Origin: Hyphomicrobium sp. MC1
GTDB taxonomy: Bacteria; Pseudomonadota; Alphaproteobacteria; Rhizobiales; Hyphomicrobiaceae
Assembly: GCF_000253295.1 (NCBI RefSeq)
Contig: NC_015717.1
Location: 4,278,001-4,342,000, forward strand
Direction of reading: 5' to 3'
Length of the DNA: 64,000 nucleotides
The stretch's first letter is position 1. Each line of letters opens with the position of its first letter. Below the pieces are notes generated by a model. It was not told where the DNA came from. It ran no database searches and worked only from the letters and a program-made list of their open reading frames with translations. Positions 32,761-41,421 of this stretch are shown here, one piece after another. Position numbers and translations under genes: made by a program.

Positions 32761-35400
32761 ATGGCTGAGACGCAGAATGAGGCTCCACAGCCGACGGCGC
32801 CCAGCCCAAGACTTCTCGAACGCATCGATTGGTCCGTTGTCGGCGCCATCGTCGCGCTCGCGGCGTTCTCTTATGCGGCGACGGTCCTTTATCGGAACCT
32901 CGAAGAGATCTCGTGGCCGCAGGTCCGGCACACGATAGCAACGTTCCCGCTTTCGCATCTGGCGCTCTCCGGGCTGTTTACGGTCCTCTCCTATGCGGCG
33001 CTGGTAGGCTATGACCTCATCGCGCTCAGGGTTGTCGGCGCTAGGCAGGTCCCGCTACGCATTGCGACGATCACGTCTTTCATCAGCCATGCCGTCACCT
33101 TTACGTTCGGCTTCGGCGTCCTCACAGGCGGGGCAGTCCGGCTGCGGCTCTATCGCGTCTGGGGCGTCGATACCGACCGCGTCCTCGGCATCGTAATGCT
33201 TTGTGCGCTAAGTTTCTGGGCAGGTCTTGCGACAATTGCCGGGATCTGCCTCGCGGTCGATCCGCAGCTCGTCTCCGCACTGGTGCATCTGAGCGTCCCC
33301 ACGTGCCGGCTGGCGGGAACGATGATCCTGGCCGTCATTGCTGTCTGGCTCGTCTACGTGTCGATCCATCCAATCCGGATCGAAATCGGGAATTGGAGGC
33401 TGCCGCTCCCCGGCACGCGCGCAACGATCGGGGCAATCTTCGTCGGCATGCTCGACGTTGCGGCGGCGGCATCGGCGCTTTGGGTGCTGTTGCCCCAAGA
33501 GCTGCACATTACGATGCCGGGCTTTTTCGTTGTTTTTGCCCTCGCGACTGTGCTCGGCGTGGTCAGTCACGTACCGGGCGGCCTCGGCGTATTCGACGCC
33601 GTCATCCTACTTGGCGTGACGCAACATCCGAGCGGCGAACTCGTCGGTTCGCTCCTGCTTTTCCGGCTGATTTATTACATCGCGCCAGTCATTGTCGCGC
33701 TGACGATGCTGATGGTGCACGAGATGCGCGGCCGAAGGGGTTTAGCGCATGAGGACGACAGCACGTCCGCCACGATCATCGAACCGATCATTCCGCCGCT
33801 CGCGGCTGTCGTGACCTTTTCCGGCGGGCTGATCCTGGTGATTTCTGGAACGCTGCCCGCCCACCGCCTGTGGCTCATTCGCGATTTTCTGCCGTTGCCA
33901 TTCGTCGAGGCATCGCATTTCATTGCGAGCCTCGTCGGAACCGTTCTTCTGCTGATCGCAAACGGCCTCGCGCACCGGCTACGTTCAGCGTGGCAACTGG
34001 CAATCGTCCTGCTGCTCAGCGGCGCTGTTTTTTCCATCACAAAGGGTTTCGATTTCATCGAAGCGCTCGCTTGTCTCGCGGCGGCATTGATCCTGATTGC
34101 GGGACGGCGGGAGTTCTACCGCAAGGGCGGCGTACTTGCAGGCCGGCTCTCGGCATCAGCAATTCTTGCGGTGTTGATCGCCATCGGCGCGTCGATCCTA
34201 ATCGGACTGGCCATCTATCGCGGCGTGCCCTACGACAATTCGCTGTGGTGGGAATTCGCCTACCATCAGGATGCCTCGCGCTTTCTGCGCGCTACGCTCG
34301 GCGCCGCGATCATCGTGATGATCATCGCCTCTTACCAGCTGCTCCACAAGGCGCCGAACATCAGCCGCAAGGCCTCAGCCGCAGAACTTCGGCGTGCGAA
34401 GGAAATCGCACATCATTCCTCGCAAGTCACAGCCGAGCTCGCATTCACCGGGGACAAGCGCTTTCTGTTTTCGCAAAGCGGCAACGGTTTCATGATGTAT
34501 GGCGTTCGCGGATCGACGTGGGTCGCGATGGGCGACCCGATTGCGAACAACAGCGCCGATCTCATCGATCTCGTTTGGCGGTTCAAGGAAGGCGCCGACG
34601 AGCAGAAAGGGGCTCCGGTTTTCTATCAGATCACTGCCGATCATCTACCTGTCTATCTCGATGCCGGTTTTTCCTTGATCAAGCTCGGAGAGGAAGCGTG
34701 GGTCAATCTCGAAACGTTCACGCTGGATGGCAAGGCTGGAAAACGGCTTCGTCAAACTAAGACGCGTGCCGAAAAGGCCAATATCGAATTCGAAATCTTG
34801 CCCGCTACGATCGTGCCGAAATTCTTTCCGGCGTTAAAGCGCGTATCGGACGCGTGGCTCGCACAGCGTGGACATCGCGAGAAGGGCTTTTCACTCGGCT
34901 TTTGGAATCCCGAGTATGTCGAACGCCACGACATTGCGGTGCTTCGTCATGAAAATCGCATCGTGGCATTCGCGAACCTCTGGCGGAACGCTCCGGCTTC
35001 TGCGTGCACGCTGGATTTGATGCGCCAGGTTCCCGGCGCTCCGGAGGGGGCGATGGAATATCTTGTGCTCAAGCTTTTGGAGCAGGCGAAGGCCGAAGGC
35101 TATAAATGGTTCAATCTCGGAATGGCACCGCTCTCGGGCCTTCCCGATCACAGACTGGCATCGCGGTGGGCTCGTCTCGCCGGTTTATTTTTCCGATACG
35201 GCGACCGGCTCTATCACTTCGAGGGGGTCCGTATTTTCAAAAGCAAGTTCAAGCCGGAGTGGCGCACAAAATACCTCGCCTATGAGCACGGGTTGCGCCT
35301 GCCGCAAACGCTTTTCGACATCACCTCCCTCATCAGTGCCAGCGCACGGCGCTCAACATCCGACGGGAATAAAGAATGGTCCAAAGATCGCGCTATCTAG
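32761..35400 (+). CDS. mprF: Bifunctional lysyl-phosphatidylglycerol synthase/flippase MprF (LpiA)
   Basis: An 879-residue protein. The first ~540 residues hold about 13-14 membrane helices (the flippase, with FGFGVLTGGAVRLRLYRVWG and VVSHVPGGLGVFDAVILLG). The C-terminal ~330 residues are the cytosolic transferase (ELAFTGDKRFLFSQSGNGFM, EKGFSLGFWNPEYVERHDIA, WFNLGMAPLSGLP). MprF takes lysine from Lys-tRNA, adds it to phosphatidylglycerol and flips the product outward, lowering the negative charge of the membrane. In rhizobia this gene is lpiA, acid-induced and paired with acvB, as here. I prefer ATG 32761 (MAETQNEAPQ). Confidence 0.92.
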   Translation: MAETQNEAPQPTAPSPRLLERIDWSVVGAIVALAAFSYAATVLYRNLEEISWPQVRHTIATFPLSHLALSGLFTVLSYAALVGYDLIALRVVGARQVPLRIATITSFISHAVTFTFGFGVLTGGAVRLRLYRVWGVDTDRVLGIVMLCALSFWAGLATIAGICLAVDPQLVSALVHLSVPTCRLAGTMILAVIAVWLVYVSIHPIRIEIGNWRLPLPGTRATIGAIFVGMLDVAAAASALWVLLPQELHITMPGFFVVFALATVLGVVSHVPGGLGVFDAVILLGVTQHPSGELVGSLLLFRLIYYIAPVIVALTMLMVHEMRGRRGLAHEDDSTSATIIEPIIPPLAAVVTFSGGLILVISGTLPAHRLWLIRDFLPLPFVEASHFIASLVGTVLLLIANGLAHRLRSAWQLAIVLLLSGAVFSITKGFDFIEALACLAAALILIAGRREFYRKGGVLAGRLSASAILAVLIAIGASILIGLAIYRGVPYDNSLWWEFAYHQDASRFLRATLGAAIIVMIIASYQLLHKAPNISRKASAAELRRAKEIAHHSSQVTAELAFTGDKRFLFSQSGNGFMMYGVRGSTWVAMGDPIANNSADLIDLVWRFKEGADEQKGAPVFYQITADHLPVYLDAGFSLIKLGEEAWVNLETFTLDGKAGKRLRQTKTRAEKANIEFEILPATIVPKFFPALKRVSDAWLAQRGHREKGFSLGFWNPEYVERHDIAVLRHENRIVAFANLWRNAPASACTLDLMRQVPGAPEGAMEYLVLKLLEQAKAEGYKWFNLGMAPLSGLPDHRLASRWARLAGLFFRYGDRLYHFEGVRIFKSKFKPEWRTKYLAYEHGLRLPQTLFDITSLISASARRSTSDGNKEWSKDRAI

Positions 35401-36767
35401 ACATCGCTCGCGTGTTGGCCGCAGCCTTCGGCATTTTTTGTGTGATTATCTCTATCGGAACGCCTGCGTCCGCCGACACGAAAACTATCGCGCAGAAGCG
35501 ATTTGGCAATGTCCCGGTCCTGTGGTCCGGCAATGCACCTTCCGCCTTTGTCGTTCTGATGGCTGATCCCGATGCAGCGTCGCCTTCCTACAAGCCCATA
35601 GCCGCCGCGCTCGAGAGCCAAGGCGCGGCGGTCGCAATTCTCGACGCCGGCGTGATGCGTGACATTCTCAATACGACCGTCCCGGCGGGCCAATGCAATC
35701 AACTCTTCGGCGACATCGAAGATCTCGTGCGCCTGTCCGAACGTGCGCTCGGCATGCAAGCGTGGGAGTCGCCGGTTTTCTTCGGCCTCGGGCGATCCGG
35801 CACGATCGCGTATCTCACTCTGGCGCAAGCACCGCCGAACAGTGTGTCTGGGGCGCTGAGTTCCGGATTTTCGCCTTCGCTCACATCAAAGGATGCTTTT
35901 TGCAGCGGCGCGCCGGTTCTTGGGAACAAGGATGGCGCGTTCGAATATGGGCCGATCAAGCTCAACGGCAAATGGACACTCTTTACGGAGGATCCGGCTA
36001 GTCCCGCTCTCAAACCCTTCGTCGCGGTCAATCCCGGTACTTCAATCGAACATGGTGAGGCGACCAATGATTCAACCCTATCGTTGGCGATCAAAGCCGT
36101 GTTCGACATGACCCTCGTGCCGAAAGCCTCCATTAGCGATCTGCCGCTGACCGAACTTCCCGCGAAGAGCCCTACGGGGCTTGCGATCTTTCTTTCGGGA
36201 GATGGCGGATGGCGGGACATCGACAAGCAAATCGGCGAGACGCTGTCGAAAAACGGCATCTCCGTTATCGGCCTCGATACCCTCCGGTACTTCTGGAGCG
36301 AGAAGGACCCGCAGACGATCGCCGACGATCTCGATCGCATCGCGCGTTATTATAGAACGGCGTGGCATATCCAGGATGTTTCATTGATTGGCTACTCATT
36401 CGGAGCTGCAACCATTCCAATGGTCTGGACGAAGCTCGATCCCGATCTGCAAAAGCAGGTCAAGCTGATCGTGCTGATGGCGCCGGAGCCAGTTGGGCGT
36501 CTCGAAATGTCAATGGCAGGTTGGCTCGGCATTCCATCGTCCGCCGACATCAGCCTGCGTCCGTTCATGGCCGAGTTACCCAAGGTTAAGGTGACGTGCA
36601 TCTTCAGCGTTGAAGAAAAAGCGGATGGTGATACCGGATGTACGTTGTCGGAACTCAAAGGCGCAACGCTTATTGAAAGAACCGGCGGTCATCATTTCGG
36701 CGGCGCGTACTTAGAGATCGCGAAGCTCATTTTGGACCGCTGGGCGGCCGCCGAAAGACAGCATTGA
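35376..36767 (+). CDS. acvB: AcvB/VirJ-family periplasmic hydrolase
   Basis: A 463-residue protein with an N-terminal signal (ARVLAAAFGIFCVIISI, cleavage near ASA-DT) and two alpha/beta-hydrolase-like halves, the AcvB layout. The C-terminal half has a nucleophile elbow GYSFGAATIP and a closing His in ERTGGHHFGG; the start of that half is GLAIFLSGDGGWRDIDKQIG. AcvB has been reported in Agrobacterium to hydrolyse lysyl-phosphatidylglycerol. It overlaps mprF by 25 bases, so synthesis and removal of this lipid are encoded together. Confidence 0.9.
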   Translation: MVQRSRYLDIARVLAAAFGIFCVIISIGTPASADTKTIAQKRFGNVPVLWSGNAPSAFVVLMADPDAASPSYKPIAAALESQGAAVAILDAGVMRDILNTTVPAGQCNQLFGDIEDLVRLSERALGMQAWESPVFFGLGRSGTIAYLTLAQAPPNSVSGALSSGFSPSLTSKDAFCSGAPVLGNKDGAFEYGPIKLNGKWTLFTEDPASPALKPFVAVNPGTSIEHGEATNDSTLSLAIKAVFDMTLVPKASISDLPLTELPAKSPTGLAIFLSGDGGWRDIDKQIGETLSKNGISVIGLDTLRYFWSEKDPQTIADDLDRIARYYRTAWHIQDVSLIGYSFGAATIPMVWTKLDPDLQKQVKLIVLMAPEPVGRLEMSMAGWLGIPSSADISLRPFMAELPKVKVTCIFSVEEKADGDTGCTLSELKGATLIERTGGHHFGGAYLEIAKLILDRWAAAERQH

Positions 36768-36780
36768 CCCAGACGTTTGC

Positions 36781-37071
36781 TTATACCCGCTTGCCGAAGC
36801 CGGCTGACCGGCGCGCAGCCGGCACGGCGATGGCGGCATCCACGTATTGAACACCGGCGCGATTTGGGGACGTCCACTTGACGCGCACACGACGGCGACT
36901 GCCAGAGAACGTATCGTGGATGACGAATGATTTCGGCAACCACTCGCTGTTTTCAACCAGCAGCAACGCTCCGCCGCGCGAGGTATCGGCGATGCGGCAC
37001 GTCAAGACCTGACCCTCGCCGAGTTCAATTTTCGCCGGACGACTTACGGGTTTTCGTTCTTCTTTGCGCAT
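36781..37071 (-). CDS. PilZ-domain protein
   Basis: A 96-residue single-domain PilZ protein. The c-di-GMP contacts are present: an RxxxR-type stretch in RKEERKPVSR and D-x-S-x-x-G in ADTSRGGALL, with the later beta strands RVRVKWTSPNRAGVQYVD. It likely senses c-di-GMP and controls a partner, as is common beside GGDEF/EAL and motility genes. It faces acvB tail to tail, 13 bases apart. Confidence 0.85.
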   Translation of the reverse strand: MRKEERKPVSRPAKIELGEGQVLTCRIADTSRGGALLLVENSEWLPKSFVIHDTFSGSRRRVRVKWTSPNRAGVQYVDAAIAVPAARRSAGFGKRV

Positions 37072-37989
37072 GGCGAATGTTCAAAAAATCAGAAATTTAA
37101 TGGAACATTTACCGATCTCAGGGCCGAGCCGACGAGCACAATCACTGTTGATGGTAACTGCTCGAGACGGAGCAGTTCGATTGCAGGCCTGAAAAACCAG
37201 TGCTGTCATTGCCCTACGGAGCCGTTGGCGCAAAAACGAATGACGTTCATTTTGCGTGCTATAGCCCCGGCCCGCAATGCGTCAGATGAGCCAAACGGGT
37301 CTCGTTGCGATATTCGAAGGAGCAACACCTGCGGCAATTATTAGGAAATTAATGCCCTGGTTTTCTCGCTTGCGATTTGGCCGCTCCATCCGATCACGCA
37401 TTGCCCCCAAGGTCGACTCGCAGCGCCTGCATGGAAATTGAGCGTCGCGACGGACTCAGCCATTCGCTGCATTCCGGTTGATGAAAAGACGGAACTCACG
37501 TTTGCAAGCGGCAACCTTTTTGCCTGGAAGACAATCGCGAGATCAATCGATGCATTTCAGGCGAATAGAGCCTGCGGACGTAATTCGCCACGTGCGAGCA
37601 AGACGGGCCGCTAGAACCTCCTCTCTCTAGGCCACGCACGCTGAATCGTACTAATGGTTTAATTGCAATGTCTCGATCGCGCTTGCGTCGAATGCTGATC
37701 ACTTGCATGCCATCGCGATAATCGTCTTTCAAAAAGCGCCTCGGCCATTTTCAAAAAACGCGTGGTAATTCTTCGCTTAGTCCGCCTCGAAACAGCTTTA
37801 TGCCGATTTTATTATTCAAAAGTCGCAGTGATATTTTAAAATTCCGGTTCCTAAGTGCCATTCGGAAATGTGGCAAATTAAGCGATCTTTCACTCCTGTG
37901 GCGTACTATTGAACTACGTGCAAGCAGTGACGTGTCGTGCCGCAGCATTGCGTTCGTACGTGAGAATTTGCGTCATGGTGGGGAAGGTT
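37072..37989. other. 918-bp intergenic region, AT-rich toward its right end
   Basis: The longest gap in the window. The open frames present have no good start signals or recognisable products. From about 37790 the DNA turns AT-rich (for example TTTTATTATTC near 37805), probably the promoter of the CheY-like gene at 37990, which has GGGGAAGG just before its ATG. A non-coding RNA could be hidden here; I see no known one. Confidence 0.35.
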
Positions 37990-38352
37990 ATGCCGACACT
38001 GCTCGCGATCGATGATTCGCCAAGCGTCCGGCAGATGATCCGGGTAACATTCGTAAGCGCCGGCTTCGATATCATAGAAGCATCCGACGGGCTCGAGGGC
38101 CTGCAAAAGGCGACGTCCAATCTCGTCGACATCGTCGTGACGGATCTCAACATGCCACGAATGAACGGCCTCGCGTTCATTCGGCATTTGCGCGCGCGAC
38201 CATCCTATCACGGTCTGCCCATTATCGTATTGACAACCGAGTCCGATCAGGCCGCGCGTAAAGAAGCCAGTGCCGCGGGCGCGTCGGCGTGGATCACTAA
38301 GCCGTTCAGCGCACAGGGGCTTCTCGATATCGCGAGCGGATTTTTGAAATGA
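37990..38352 (+). CDS. CheY-like single-domain response regulator
   Basis: A 120-residue receiver domain with no output domain. The acidic pocket is AIDDSPSV, phospho-acceptor Asp52 in VVTDLNMPRMNG, Thr in VLTTESD and Lys in WITKPFSAQGLLD. The start at 37990 has GGGGAAGG directly upstream; earlier starts add a non-conserved leader. Its last codon overlaps the GGDEF-EAL gene start (ATGA), so it is probably the phospho-switch for that protein or a second CheY of the facing che cluster. Confidence 0.9.
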   Translation: MPTLLAIDDSPSVRQMIRVTFVSAGFDIIEASDGLEGLQKATSNLVDIVVTDLNMPRMNGLAFIRHLRARPSYHGLPIIVLTTESDQAARKEASAAGASAWITKPFSAQGLLDIASGFLK

Positions 38353-39704
38353 TCGAATTCTCCGGCTCAGAATCTGAGCATGAACTTATCGTACGTCTCA
38401 GTCAGCTGGCGATTTGTGATCCGTTGACTGGCCTACACAATCGCGGAACGCTCAAAGAATTATTCGCAAGAATTCTCGAGCAAGCGACGATCGACCGGCA
38501 AACCGTCGGAATTCTCTATATCGACCTCGACGATTTTCGTGCCGTTAACAAGTTGCATGGCCAGGCGGTCGGAGATGTCATCATCAGCCGCATCGCCAAC
38601 CGTCTGCGTTCGATCTCTAGCGACACCGACACGATCGTGCGCACCGGCGGCGACGAATTTTTGCTGATCTCCCCCAGCGATAAACCGGACTGCGAGTTTA
38701 GCGCGAAGGCGCATCACATCGTTGACACGCTGCGCGAGCCCCACGTCCTCGAAAACGGCAAGACGATCCGCGTCACGGCTTGTGTCGGCACCGCACTCTT
38801 TCCCATCCACGGGGCCGATCATGAGGAGTTAATCGCCGCGGCCGAATTGGCGCTCCACCACGCCAAGAAAATCGGCGATGAGGTCATGGCGTTTTCCCCT
38901 GAGATGCTGAATACAGAGCACCGGCGTCTGATCTTCGAACATGACGTCAGCCTCTCGCTGGAACGGGGCGAGCTTTCCCTCGCCTTCCAACCCCAGGCGG
39001 AAGCCTCAACGTCCGCCATCAGTGGATTTGAAGCGCTTGCGCGTTGGCAGCATCCCGATTTTGGTCCGGTGTCTCCCGCCGATTTTATCCCCGCGGCCGA
39101 GGCATCCGGAGCCATCGGCGCCATCGGCGCCTATGTCCTGCGTGAGGCTTGCCGCGAAGCCTCCTCGTGGAAAAACGGTCTTCGCATTGCTGTCAACGTA
39201 TCGCCCGTGCAAATCGAACGCGGCGATTTCGTACAGGTCGTCAGAAACGCGCTCATCGAAACCGGTTTGGCGCCGGAACGCCTTGAAATCGAAGTGACCG
39301 AGAGCCTGTTCATCCAGAACCTCGCTTACGCGTCGAAGGTTCTCACTGGGGTTAAGGACCTCGGCGTCAGCGTTGCGCTCGATGACTTCGGCACCGGCTA
39401 TTCGTCGCTCGGCACGCTCCGCGCTTTCCCGTTCGACCGCATCAAGATCGATCGGAGTTTCGTCTTCGATATGGTTCGCAATTCCAACGCGGCTGCAATC
39501 GTCGATTCCGTGCTTGGGCTTGGACGCGCGATGGGTTTGACGGTCGTTGCTGAAGGCGTCGAAACAGAAGAACAACTGAAACTTCTACGAACGCTCGGAT
39601 GCCAGCAGATCCAGGGCTATCTTATCGGCAAGCCGATGCCGGCGGGACATTACGCCGCCGTCACCGGTAAAGTCTCCAATCATACATCGCCAGTTATGGT
39701 CTGA
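38349..39704 (+). CDS. GGDEF-EAL c-di-GMP turnover protein
   Basis: A 451-residue soluble protein. The GGDEF domain has an intact active site (residues 100-104 in VRTGGDEFLLI) and no clear RxxD inhibitory site before it. The EAL domain starts LSLAFQPQAEASTSAISGFE, followed by the ALAR of the EAL motif, with NVSPVQIERGDF, LEIEVTESLF and SVALDDFGTGYSSLGTL, so both domains look active. It has no membrane segment or PAS domain, so input probably comes from the coupled CheY-like protein upstream. With the PilZ gene nearby this forms a local c-di-GMP set. Confidence 0.9.
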   Translation: MIEFSGSESEHELIVRLSQLAICDPLTGLHNRGTLKELFARILEQATIDRQTVGILYIDLDDFRAVNKLHGQAVGDVIISRIANRLRSISSDTDTIVRTGGDEFLLISPSDKPDCEFSAKAHHIVDTLREPHVLENGKTIRVTACVGTALFPIHGADHEELIAAAELALHHAKKIGDEVMAFSPEMLNTEHRRLIFEHDVSLSLERGELSLAFQPQAEASTSAISGFEALARWQHPDFGPVSPADFIPAAEASGAIGAIGAYVLREACREASSWKNGLRIAVNVSPVQIERGDFVQVVRNALIETGLAPERLEIEVTESLFIQNLAYASKVLTGVKDLGVSVALDDFGTGYSSLGTLRAFPFDRIKIDRSFVFDMVRNSNAAAIVDSVLGLGRAMGLTVVAEGVETEEQLKLLRTLGCQQIQGYLIGKPMPAGHYAAVTGKVSNHTSPVMV

Positions 39705-39717
39705 CTCGTGCGCAACA

Positions 39718-41421
39718 GTGCTTGTGCCGAACGCGCAAACTTTCGGCCGTCATACCAAATTGGACACCCGCATTTCGATGATTGAGGCAATCTTAGGCCA
39801 TCTGGAAACTTCGCGAAGCCAGATCGAGGGGAAATTCTCGCGCGCCGGAACGATACTCGAATCCGCCGTCTCTTTGATCAGTCAGCAGCTCGAATACCTT
39901 CAGCAGTTGAGTAACCTTCTTGACGGCGAAGCTGTTGGAGAAGCGACGCGGGAACTCTCCGCCGCCGCCGAAGAGCTGCGGTCTCTGCCGAATATGCTCA
40001 GTGAGCGCGGGCAAGAGCTGCGCGATCTGGAATGCCGAAGCGCTGAATTGCTGCGCGATATCGAAGATATGCGAAGCCTTCTGCGCTACCTTCTGGTCTT
40101 CGCCCTCAACTTGAAGATCACTGCCGCCGACGATCAGCAAGACGCCCAACAGTTTCACGCCTTTTCTCAGGAAATGCGGACCAGAATCGAGGTCGGCGGC
40201 ACCGAACTCAATGACATCGATATGCGGCTCAACGGTCTTCTTGACCAGGTCCGCGCGGCGCTGAAGCTTGAATCTGGCCTCGCCGAAGAAGTCTCCGCGA
40301 TGGTTCCGGCCGTTCCCAATCATTTGGCGGACGATGCGACCGCGATCCGGGTGCATCAAAAGCAGATCGCCGACATGACCGGTGAAGCCTCTGCGCTTGC
40401 GCAAAATATCCAGCTCAAGGTCGTCGATGCGCTATCGTCGCTTCAAATTGGAGATATATCGCGGCAGCGCATCGAGCACATTCAGAATGGGCTCAATCTC
40501 CTGACCGAAGCCGATTCTCGCTTGGCGCAAGACGGGCTCTCGGACGACACGAGAAAGCGATTTACCAAATTCATCTGCCGTCTGCTCGCCACGCAACTCG
40601 CGGATACGGCCCAGGACTTCGAGCGCGGTTCCCGCGTGATGCTCGCCAACATGGCTGGAATGGCAGCCGATGCGCAATCTCTTTTGCGCCTCCAGCAAAC
40701 GCAAAGCTCATCAGATAGCCATAACAATCTTCGATCTCTCGAGCGAAGCGTCGCTGACGCCGAAATCCTCGTCACAGATATGGAGCAAGCAGTCGCGGCG
40801 GCCAATGATGTCCGATCCGCGACGGCTCTCACGGTCGACGAGTTGCTGCGGCGGATCGATACGATCAAACGCGTTCGCGAAGACGTGCAATTCATGGCGC
40901 TCAACACGACGGTCAGCTGCTCGCGGATGGGCGACGCGGGAAAGCCGCTCCAGGTCATTGCCATCGAGCTGCGCCTCTACGCCAAAAAGCTCGATTCCAT
41001 TGCCGATGTGACGCTCGCGGCACTTCGTTCCCTCGGCGAGGATATGGCGCATTTGAATGCGGACCGCGCAGAGACTAGCCCGAAATCCAAGCTCGAATGC
41101 GCAGCCGCACGCTTGCGCGACGCTGCCGATCTCGCAGAGTCTCGGCTCGCGACAATCATGGGACAAGGAAAGGACGTTGTCGATTCGCTCTCGAAAGCCG
41201 AGACCGAGTTGAATTTCGATGCCGAACTCGGAAACGTTTTGTCGACTTCCGCGGCGTCACTTCAATCGCTTGCCGGTGAAGACGATATTGACGTCGCGGA
41301 TATTCTTGATCCGCTGAAAAGCCTTCTCGATGCTATCGCTGCAACCTATACGATGGCGAGAGAGCGAGACGTACACGCACATTGTTTGCCCGATGCGGCC
41401 GTCTCGGCGCGTGCCGCTTAG
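39718..41421 (+). CDS. Soluble coiled-coil protein with MCP-hairpin-like and CheZ-like motifs
   Basis: A 567-residue, mostly helical protein with no signal peptide or membrane segment. Two parts are telling. Residues ~236-256 read ALSSLQIGDISRQRIEHI, with Asp246 and Gln250 spaced like the D-x3-Q active site of CheZ-type CheY phosphatases. Residues ~390-424 read VQFMALNTTVSCSRMGDAGK then PLQVIAIELRLYAKKL, a weakened copy of the MCP signalling hairpin. GTG at 39718 gives the full frame; ATG at 39778 is an alternative and neither has a strong ribosome site. Its stop overlaps the cheB stop on the other strand. A chemosensory scaffold or phosphatase is my inference; I know no named family. Confidence 0.72.
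   Translation: MLVPNAQTFGRHTKLDTRISMIEAILGHLETSRSQIEGKFSRAGTILESAVSLISQQLEYLQQLSNLLDGEAVGEATRELSAAAEELRSLPNMLSERGQELRDLECRSAELLRDIEDMRSLLRYLLVFALNLKITAADDQQDAQQFHAFSQEMRTRIEVGGTELNDIDMRLNGLLDQVRAALKLESGLAEEVSAMVPAVPNHLADDATAIRVHQKQIADMTGEASALAQNIQLKVVDALSSLQIGDISRQRIEHIQNGLNLLTEADSRLAQDGLSDDTRKRFTKFICRLLATQLADTAQDFERGSRVMLANMAGMAADAQSLLRLQQTQSSSDSHNNLRSLERSVADAEILVTDMEQAVAAANDVRSATALTVDELLRRIDTIKRVREDVQFMALNTTVSCSRMGDAGKPLQVIAIELRLYAKKLDSIADVTLAALRSLGEDMAHLNADRAETSPKSKLECAAARLRDAADLAESRLATIMGQGKDVVDSLSKAETELNFDAELGNVLSTSAASLQSLAGEDDIDVADILDPLKSLLDAIAATYTMARERDVHAHCLPDAAVSARAA

Noticed and set aside
37496..37732. 78-codon minus-strand frame in the long gap
   Set aside because: No ribosome site, no recognisable motif, and composition like random sequence; not called.
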